NCBI GenBank assembly: GCA_017936285.1
Contig: JAGBFU010000044.1
Coordinates: 1 to 48,141, forward strand
From: Marinifilaceae bacterium
Lineage (GTDB): Bacteria; Bacteroidota; Bacteroidia; Bacteroidales; Marinifilaceae
Reading direction: 5' to 3'
Length of the DNA stretch: 48,141 bases
The first letter of the stretch is position 1; the number at the start of each line of letters is the position of its first letter. The notes beneath the pieces are model-generated. The model searched no databases and was not told the origin of the DNA. It was given only the letters and a program-made list of their open reading frames with translations. Below are positions 26,056 through 32,477 of the stretch, piece after piece. A program made the translations under genes and the position numbers.

Positions 26056-27942
26056 CTACACCTTAGTTACCTCCTCTACTCCGTCAATCAGATTCAAACA
26101 CGCCATAATGGCCGAAAGTTCATTGATAGAGTGGACCATGATTCCAACATTACATGTACATACAGAGTAGTTCGGTTTCATATCCAAAGCTATGATATTC
26201 AAACCTAAATCTATTGAAATAACCTTTATCAAATCATACAGCACCTTCTCCCTGTCAACTGCTACAATCTTTATATGAACCGGATAGAGACGTTTATCAC
26301 TACTCTTGAATCGAACAGAGACAATAGAATCACCATACTTGGCAGAACGCGAGATTGCATCGGGACAGTTACGCTTATGAAGCATAATCGGTTTACCCGA
26401 CCCCTGCTCAAATCCGATAACCTCCTCACCGGGAAGAGGCATACACAACGGACACCTTTGAAACTCCTTCTCCGCCTTATGTTCGCTATCATATTTGCGG
26501 AACCAGGCCTGAATAGCCTTTCTCGCTCTAAAACTCTTGACAATCTCTAACCAAGAACGATGTGGAGTTGCCCCCTCGCGAGTTCCGATCTCTACTCTGT
26601 CTCCTCGGTTTAATACAGTCTGAACAGGTACAATCATACCATTTACCCTTGCATAAACAGCCTGATGACCTATTGAGGTGTGGATATTATACGCAAAATC
26701 AAGAGCAGTTGCACCCTTTGGTAGTACTACAGTCTGCCCCTTAGGTGTAAATACCGTAATATCATCATTATAGAAGTTACACACAACATTCTCAATGAAG
26801 GCATCCTCCTCCTTTCCATACGCAGCAATATCGCGCAAAACCTCCTTAAAGTTCTCTACCCAATGCTCTGAACCCTCGCCCTCAGCAATACAACCCAGCT
26901 CTGAGTTATTAGCCATACGAACCGAGCCTACATGCATCTCTATCCATTGTCCATTACCTCCCATCAACTTAAAATGGAGTGCCTGGTATCCGTTCTCCTT
27001 AGGTGTATCAACATAATTCACCAAGCTGCCGGGTTTCTCCTTGAATATATCGGTCAAGAGTGAATAGATTTCAAGACACTGTTTCTTCTCAATTCCTCGT
27101 GAAGGCTGATCCTCAAATACAACATTTACAACCTGTATCGACTCTATTTGTCGGAATTGCTTGCCTGTTACCTGCATCTTTCTCCATATCGCATACACAC
27201 TACGAGTCTGGCACCTTACGTATGCTTTGATGCCCATAGCCTCAAGACGCTTATTGATAATAGAGAGAAACTCATCAATAAAATCCTTATTCTCGCGCTC
27301 ATATGCCATAATCTTTGAGCGCAACTCGGCATATTCGTATGGAGTACGGAACTTTAAAGAGAGATTCTCCAGCTCCGATTTTACCACATACAATCCCAAA
27401 CGATTAGCCAATGGAGCATAGAAATAGTCAGTCTCACCGGCAATCTTCATCTGCTTATCGGGGCGCATACTCTCTAATGTACGCATATTATTCAGACGGT
27501 CAGCCAACTTAATCAACAATGCACGAACATCATAATTGATAGAGTACAGCATCTGACGGAAATTGTCAAGTTGCTTTGTCATATCATATTCGCTCTTCTG
27601 TTTTTTGGTTACAGCATCAACCAAAAAGGCTACATCATCGCCAAAACGCTCCTTGATGTCATCAATTGTATATGGGGTATCCTCTACAACATCATGAAGC
27701 AATGCTGCTATTATAGGATCAGCTCCAAGGTGTAATTCCTCGGCTACAACAGTTGCAACTCCTACAGGATGAATAAAATATGGGTGTCCGCTTTTACGTT
27801 TCTGACCAGCATGAGCCATCGCTCCAAATTCATATGCCTCACGAATTCTGCGCTGCTCAACCTCGTTTTTACCCATAAATGCCGCTCTGAAAAAGTGCTC
27901 ACGACATTTCTCTAACTCATTGTTTAAATCCGTCTCTACCAT
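26056..27942 (-). CDS. SpoT/Rel-family (p)ppGpp hydrolase with decayed synthetase domain
   Basis: 628 aa. Domain order HD hydrolase, synthetase-like, TGS, zinc-finger/conserved Cys and ACT, as in long RSH proteins. Hydrolase residues are intact: RKSGHPYFIHP, LLHDVVEDT and KLADRLNNMRTL. The synthetase region keeps the NGYQALHF Tyr but not the catalytic set: the Asp of F-D-x-x-A-x-R is replaced (QIESIQVVNVV), RFKD is SLVN, and the E-x-Q-x-R-T motif reads EMHVGS. TGS is seen as TVFTPKGQTVVLPKGATALDFAYNIH. It should therefore degrade rather than make (p)ppGpp. Start at 27942 (MVETDLNNEL) preferred to 27978, because a -7-like box TATTTTTG lies at 27970-27963. Confidence 0.9.
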   Translation of the reverse strand: MVETDLNNELEKCREHFFRAAFMGKNEVEQRRIREAYEFGAMAHAGQKRKSGHPYFIHPVGVATVVAEELHLGADPIIAALLHDVVEDTPYTIDDIKERFGDDVAFLVDAVTKKQKSEYDMTKQLDNFRQMLYSINYDVRALLIKLADRLNNMRTLESMRPDKQMKIAGETDYFYAPLANRLGLYVVKSELENLSLKFRTPYEYAELRSKIMAYERENKDFIDEFLSIINKRLEAMGIKAYVRCQTRSVYAIWRKMQVTGKQFRQIESIQVVNVVFEDQPSRGIEKKQCLEIYSLLTDIFKEKPGSLVNYVDTPKENGYQALHFKLMGGNGQWIEMHVGSVRMANNSELGCIAEGEGSEHWVENFKEVLRDIAAYGKEEDAFIENVVCNFYNDDITVFTPKGQTVVLPKGATALDFAYNIHTSIGHQAVYARVNGMIVPVQTVLNRGDRVEIGTREGATPHRSWLEIVKSFRARKAIQAWFRKYDSEHKAEKEFQRCPLCMPLPGEEVIGFEQGSGKPIMLHKRNCPDAISRSAKYGDSIVSVRFKSSDKRLYPVHIKIVAVDREKVLYDLIKVISIDLGLNIIALDMKPNYSVCTCNVGIMVHSINELSAIMACLNLIDGVEEVTKV

Positions 27943-28036
27943 ACCAATAAAATGTAACCACACAAAAATACGAAACATTTACAAAAAGTTTAAAAGCTGT
28001 TTAAAATTTATTTCGAGATTTTTTTCGTTATAACGC

Positions 28037-28106
28037 CAATATGGGATGCACCTCGGCAAAAGAGTCAAATAAATTTGAACTTTTGCCGAGGTTTTCACCA
28101 TATTTG
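28037..28106. repeat. Long near-palindrome with 12-bp perfect stem between divergent genes
   Basis: CCTCGGCAAAAG (28051-28062) pairs perfectly with CTTTTGCCGAGG (28080-28091). An inner TCAAAT/ATTTGA stem and an outer ATATGG (28039-28044)/CCATAT (28098-28103) stem extend it. The right arm is followed by TTTT. Both flanking genes point away, so it does not terminate either; it may be a small RNA, a leader structure or a small mobile palindrome. Confidence 0.6.
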
Positions 28107-28296
28107 AAAAAGAGTTTTGAGGATAGTAAGTGAAATACATACCAAAAAGATTCTCAAAGAATCCGAAACGATTGTAAGCAGTGTAAAGAGATAGATAAAC
28201 GATAAATTGAAACAGATTCTAAAATTGTTTACTAATTATTTGATAAAAGAGTAAGAAATCACCTCATATATAGTAAATTTTAAACAGATTCTTTTA

Positions 28297-28304
28297 TACC
28301 TTTG
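28297..28304 (+). promoter_or_regulatory. Candidate -7 element of the M28 peptidase gene
   Basis: TACCTTTG, an exact TAnnTTTG match, 17 bases before the ATG. No clear TTTG is found at the -33 position. Confidence 0.4.
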
Positions 28305-28321
28305 TAAAAAAAAGTAGTAAA

Positions 28322-29845
28322 ATGAAAAAGATATTCACATTTGCAGTAACTATATTAGTTACAATATCAACTCTGACAGCTCAAAGAGTAGAGAGTACCG
28401 AAGTTTTGAATAAGATTAAAAACGAAGCATTCAATAACTCCGGAATAAAAGAGATTTCATTCTGGTTCACTGACTTTATGGGAGCACGACTATCTGCATC
28501 GGATATGTACCTCAGAGCCGAGAATATTGCAAAATGTATATTCGACTCTATCGGTCTTGAAAATATCAAAACAGAGAAAGCAGGAGATTTCAACTTCCAG
28601 GGGTGGGATTATGAGAAATGCTACATTGCCATGACTCAACCGTACTATAGCAACTTTACATCGTTACCTGCTGCATGGTGTGGCTCTACTGATGGTAAAA
28701 TTTCGGGCAAGATTATCTATCTTAACGCTAAAAACGATGATGAAATGGAGCAATTCAGAGGCAAGCTTAAAGGAGGAATTGTTCTATTACCCAGTTCCAA
28801 TAGTTATAATGATCCACACTACGCCGACCCCAACCGCTTACGAAGAAGCGAAACCGACCTGATAGCAATGCAGTTTGATGCCGATGTCAATAAATTAAGA
28901 CAAACTTCAAAAAGCTCTACAACACTTCTGAGTTATGACAAGGCTACCATATCCGGCGGTCAACTGAACAAATTGAGAAGTTTTGCCCAAAACGAAGGAG
29001 CTGCTGCAATTATTTTTGAGGATGGATACTACAACGTACTAAGCGGTCAAAGTCCCTGGTTCTACAACCGAATCGAAAATCCCGCTCCAGAGATAGCCAT
29101 AAGCAAAGAGGAACAAGGCAGAATGGTACGAATGATTGAGCATAATATTGCAGTCAATGTTGAACTCGAGGTATCGGCCAAAACAAATGGTAACTATGAG
29201 ATTACCAATCTATTTGCAGAGATTCCAGGTAGATCAAAAAAACATAAAGGTGAGTATGTATTGATTGGTGCACACCTTGACTCATGGCTTGGAGGTACAG
29301 GCGCAAATGACAATGCATCGGGATGTATTGTTGCTACAGAAGCAATGAGAATTCTTAAAGCTATCGACGCAAAACCTCAAAGAACTATCAGAATTGCCCT
29401 ATGGAGTGGCGAGGAACAAGGAATTATTGGATCAGCTGAATTTGCAAAGAGTAAAAATCTTGACAAGAGTGAGGAGGCTGAAAAGATTGTTCTCTATCTG
29501 AATACAGATAATGGTTCAGGACAGTTCCGCGGTATATGTATCGAGGGAAACTACGAAGCTGAAAAGTTCTTTAAAGAATGGGGAGCGCCAATTAAATCAT
29601 TAGGATTCACCACTATTTCACCTCATAATTCATATAGAACCGACCACACTTCATTAGTTAAGTACGGTATTCCTGCATACCAATTTATTCAGGACAACAT
29701 GGGTTACGGACTAAGTTACCACACCAATATGGACAGATATGAACGCTTAGCCATCGAAGATATGAAGTGTAACGCAGCTATTATTGCATGGCTTGCCCTT
29801 AACGCAGCTAACGACGACGCAAAAATTCCACTATTTATAAAATAG
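28322..29845 (+). CDS. Secreted M28-family zinc aminopeptidase
   Basis: 507 aa, exported (signal peptide ending near TLTAQR). An N-terminal part with a PA-like inserted region (residues about 120-270) precedes the M28 catalytic domain (residues about 295-500). All zinc-site elements are visible: IGAHLDSW (His and nearby catalytic Asp), GTGANDNASG (bridging Asp), LWSGEEQGIIGS (catalytic Glu pair), YLNTDNGSG (Asp) and SYHTNMDRYERL (His). Such periplasmic or secreted carboxypeptidase/aminopeptidases are common in gut Bacteroidales. It stands alone, divergent from the spoT-like gene. Confidence 0.9.
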   Translation: MKKIFTFAVTILVTISTLTAQRVESTEVLNKIKNEAFNNSGIKEISFWFTDFMGARLSASDMYLRAENIAKCIFDSIGLENIKTEKAGDFNFQGWDYEKCYIAMTQPYYSNFTSLPAAWCGSTDGKISGKIIYLNAKNDDEMEQFRGKLKGGIVLLPSSNSYNDPHYADPNRLRRSETDLIAMQFDADVNKLRQTSKSSTTLLSYDKATISGGQLNKLRSFAQNEGAAAIIFEDGYYNVLSGQSPWFYNRIENPAPEIAISKEEQGRMVRMIEHNIAVNVELEVSAKTNGNYEITNLFAEIPGRSKKHKGEYVLIGAHLDSWLGGTGANDNASGCIVATEAMRILKAIDAKPQRTIRIALWSGEEQGIIGSAEFAKSKNLDKSEEAEKIVLYLNTDNGSGQFRGICIEGNYEAEKFFKEWGAPIKSLGFTTISPHNSYRTDHTSLVKYGIPAYQFIQDNMGYGLSYHTNMDRYERLAIEDMKCNAAIIAWLALNAANDDAKIPLFIK

Positions 29846-29928
29846 TTTTAGAAGGATTGTAAGCAGTATAAGAAACACTCAAACAATAAAATTTAAAAAT
29901 TTTCTTATATAGTTGTAACATTATATTG

Positions 29929-29969
29929 TGCTCCATCGTATATGAGATAAAATCATAAACGATGGAGCA
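29929..29969. repeat. 11-bp perfect inverted repeat covering the start codon of the GNAT gene
   Basis: TGCTCCATCGT (29929-29939) and ACGATGGAGCA (29959-29969) are exact reverse complements with a 19-base loop. The ATG (29962-29964) lies in the right arm, the same arrangement as at the comEC start. Confidence 0.75.
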
Positions 29970-30237
29970 TTCTATTATACACAATCCTGAAAAAAGATGT
30001 TTTGAGTGTCATATCTCAGGACATAGAGCATTTGTAGAGTATAAACTACAGAACAGCACAATCATTATCACTAAAACATACGTTCCAAAACCATTGGAAG
30101 GACGTGGTATTGCGAGTGAAATGGTTCAGAAGGTTGCAGAATATGGATATGAAAATGGCTACGACATCAGGGCTACATGCTCATATGCTGTAGCTTGGCT
30201 TCAAAGACACCCAAATCTCATTGCCAACCAACATTAA
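29962..30237 (+). CDS. Small GNAT-family N-acetyltransferase (YjdJ/NATD1-like)
   Basis: 91-aa minimal GNAT protein. The acetyl-CoA loop is seen in PKPLEGRGIASEMVQKVAEYGYENGYDIRATCSYAVAWLQRHP, the conserved core of the short YjdJ/NATD1 group, where a Cys close to the C-terminus (ATCSYA) is characteristic. Substrate unknown. Start codon lies in an inverted repeat. Confidence 0.85.
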   Translation: MEHSIIHNPEKRCFECHISGHRAFVEYKLQNSTIIITKTYVPKPLEGRGIASEMVQKVAEYGYENGYDIRATCSYAVAWLQRHPNLIANQH

Positions 30238-30260
30238 ATTCCATAAATTGAACTCTATAC

Positions 30261-30301
30261 AAAAAGGGCTGATACAGGATAACTATGCTCCCATATCAGC
30301 C
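30261..30301 (-). terminator. Probable terminator of the minus-strand lipoprotein operon
   Basis: GGCTGATA (30267-30274) and TATCAGCC (30294-30301), preceded on the plus strand by AAAAAG; read on the minus strand this is a stem followed by CTTTTT. It lies 28 bases after the stop of the last lipoprotein gene. Confidence 0.55.
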
Positions 30302-30328
30302 TCTACCTTGTTACGTATTATTATAAAA

Positions 30329-31450
30329 CTAATCTACAATCGAAGCTCTAATCTCAACATTACAAGCCTTCATTGAGGTCATATCCCGATATTGTAAACG
30401 CATTGTCACCTTATCTCCTTTATTTACATGACTTTGATGACAACCTGTACCACAATAGAATGGAGCCGAAGAATCAATCTCAATAAAGGTTAAATCTCCA
30501 TTACCCCAATCAGTTGTACCCATATTATCAAACCAGGCCCCATAATCTCCACCAGCAGTATTCTCACCCTCTGAACCATCATAATTCATCGGGACAATAT
30601 CGGTGGTTCTACCTAAACGGTTAGTAAAGTCGTTCTCGGTAACACCCAATATTACACATACTTCACCGGCATTGATAAAGAATGACTCACCATCATATCC
30701 GGTAGCCTTGCTGATATTGATATTCTGAGTAACAGTACCCTCAACTGTAAAATCATCAGCCGACACTACCCCCAAAACCTTGGCTGTCAACTGAACAATA
30801 GCCTTATACTGAACTCCCTCTACATCATATAGCAGCGCAAGAGAAACAACATAGTTATGCTCCTCCTCTACTGCTCCCGGATACTGCATCACACTATACC
30901 CTATAAAATCGCTTGTCTCAACAGCAATGACTGAGTTTTGACCATGATTTGTCACATAGCCGTCTCCATCAAACCAGAAACCATAACCATTCGCTGTAGT
31001 CCGAGTCTCTATTGTACCATCAGGCTCGTATGCTGCAAATGTAATTGAACCATCAGCAATCTTCTCTGCAAACTGCTCCTCTGTCAACAAAAAGGCTTCA
31101 TACACCGGCTCTAAATCTATAGTGACAGAACCTCCAGTATAATCCCAACCGCCGCTGGAAGGGAAGAACGAACACTCGCCATACACAATTGTATCGCTAT
31201 AGCGAACAGGAGTTTTCTCCTCCCATGAGTCCTGAAGTAATCCATCAAGCGCAGCTCCAATATTGCCGGCATTTGGATCTCCACTTCCTCCCTCATCGCC
31301 CTCACCAGGCCCTGGCTCAACAGTTCCCCCTGGTTGTGTACCTGGTTGAGTTCCCGGCACTGTAGGTTCCGGATCCTCATTACTGCTACTGCAGCCACTG
31401 ACCGCAATGGTCAGCGCTGCAAATAACATTAATAGTCTGTTAATTTTCAT
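30329..31450 (-). CDS. Surface lipoprotein with two DUF4859-like modules
   Basis: 373 aa. Lipoprotein signal ends in AVSGC, followed by SSSNEDPEP; acidic residues right after the lipidated Cys fit the Bacteroidota surface-export signal. A low-complexity Pro/Gly/Glu linker occupies residues about 28-60. Two related modules follow: about 75-215, with GYGFWFDGDGYV, and about 225-370, with GDYGAWFDNMGTTDWGNGDL and FYCGTGCHQSHVNKGDKVTMRLQYRD. The YGAWFD...W pattern with a closing LQYRD strand resembles DUF4859, a family of unknown function. Last gene of a three-gene operon with a zinc-peptidase lipoprotein and a BACON-DUF4859 lipoprotein. A glycan- or protein-binding role is inference. Confidence 0.8.
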   Translation of the reverse strand: MKINRLLMLFAALTIAVSGCSSSNEDPEPTVPGTQPGTQPGGTVEPGPGEGDEGGSGDPNAGNIGAALDGLLQDSWEEKTPVRYSDTIVYGECSFFPSSGGWDYTGGSVTIDLEPVYEAFLLTEEQFAEKIADGSITFAAYEPDGTIETRTTANGYGFWFDGDGYVTNHGQNSVIAVETSDFIGYSVMQYPGAVEEEHNYVVSLALLYDVEGVQYKAIVQLTAKVLGVVSADDFTVEGTVTQNINISKATGYDGESFFINAGEVCVILGVTENDFTNRLGRTTDIVPMNYDGSEGENTAGGDYGAWFDNMGTTDWGNGDLTFIEIDSSAPFYCGTGCHQSHVNKGDKVTMRLQYRDMTSMKACNVEIRASIVD

Positions 31451-31465
31451 CTATTGATCGACTGA

Positions 31466-32473
31466 TTACTTTAAACTAACTGTAACCTCTACATTACAAG
31501 CAGTCTCATTTGCCTTATCTCGGTACTGCAAACGGCATACTGTAGAGTTTGAATTATTCTCAGGGTGCATTCCATAAATGAATGAAAGCATATCACTACC
31601 CTCGATATATGCGATACTTGATGAACCCCATGCGATTGTTCCTGAAGAACCAAACCACGCACCATAAGAACCTCCGGCAGTATTTGTTCCCTCTGACCAA
31701 TCCCTGTTCATTGGCAAGCAATCAATAGTATTACCTTTACGGGCATCAAAATCTGCCTCGGTAATTCCCAATGTTTCACACAATTCACTCTTTGATATAG
31801 TCAAAGTTCCCTGATTATAGTTTCTAGCAGCACAAGTAACAGAGTATGTCAAAGTTCCCTTAATCTCCATTGGAATAGGACCCAAAACAAAATCTGTACC
31901 ACTCATAGAGGTAATTGTACTTGTGATTGAATCATCAGCAAAAGTAACATCACCACGACTCTCCTGAGTTATAGTGAAAACAGCGTCCTCTACTCCCTCT
32001 GCACTGAATGTAATCTGACCTACACGCTCCTCTGAAGTGGTATTTGGCCAGATAATAACGCTATAATAGGTTATCGTTGGGGCATTAGTATCCGGATTTT
32101 CAGGAATAACAACATCGTCATTCGGGTCATTAATATCGGTACGTGCTATCTCACCCTCATCTACCTCTTGCTCGATAAGTTCGATGGATATCATCTCATC
32201 ATTATTGGTTGTAACACTATACTCAACAGCTAAATGCTCTACAGCCAACTTGAACGATGCACCGCTATATGCAACAACGGTATCAGCATTCAACACATTC
32301 AATACTGGATCAACTACAACCGGTGGTTGGGTATCTCCAGGATTTCCTGAAGGTTTTACAGTTCCTCCGGGATTAGTTCCTGGTACAGTTGGTTGTGGAT
32401 CATCTGAGCTTGAATCACAAGCCACCGCCATCGCAGCAACCAACAATGCGCTTAAAATATATCTCATTTTCAT
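31466..32473 (-). CDS. Surface lipoprotein with BACON-like and DUF4859-like domains
   Basis: 335 aa. Lipoprotein signal ends in AMAVAC, then DSSSDDPQP. A Pro/Gly-rich linker is followed by a BACON-like immunoglobulin-type region (residues about 58-170; YSVIIWPNTTSEERVGQITFSA...FTITQES is the typical closing pair of strands) and a C-terminal DUF4859-like module (about 200-335) with GGSYGAWFGSSGTIAWGSSS and VCRLQYRDKANETACNVEV. The last part is clearly similar to the second module of the next gene, whose CDS starts 15 bases further on. It begins four bases after the stop of the peptidase gene. BACON domains are often found in surface glycan-binding lipoproteins; here the context suggests a partner for the peptidase. 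Confidence 0.82.
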   Translation of the reverse strand: MKMRYILSALLVAAMAVACDSSSDDPQPTVPGTNPGGTVKPSGNPGDTQPPVVVDPVLNVLNADTVVAYSGASFKLAVEHLAVEYSVTTNNDEMISIELIEQEVDEGEIARTDINDPNDDVVIPENPDTNAPTITYYSVIIWPNTTSEERVGQITFSAEGVEDAVFTITQESRGDVTFADDSITSTITSMSGTDFVLGPIPMEIKGTLTYSVTCAARNYNQGTLTISKSELCETLGITEADFDARKGNTIDCLPMNRDWSEGTNTAGGSYGAWFGSSGTIAWGSSSIAYIEGSDMLSFIYGMHPENNSNSTVCRLQYRDKANETACNVEVTVSLK

Positions 32474-32477
32474 AATT

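Larger units (their letters stand above)
27979..28321. other. Divergent intergenic region with an unassigned hairpin
   Basis: 343 bases between the divergent spoT-like and M28 peptidase genes. It holds a long near-palindrome (28037-28106, listed separately) and A/T-rich promoter-like sequence next to each gene. I see no open frame with coding features. Confidence 0.7.
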
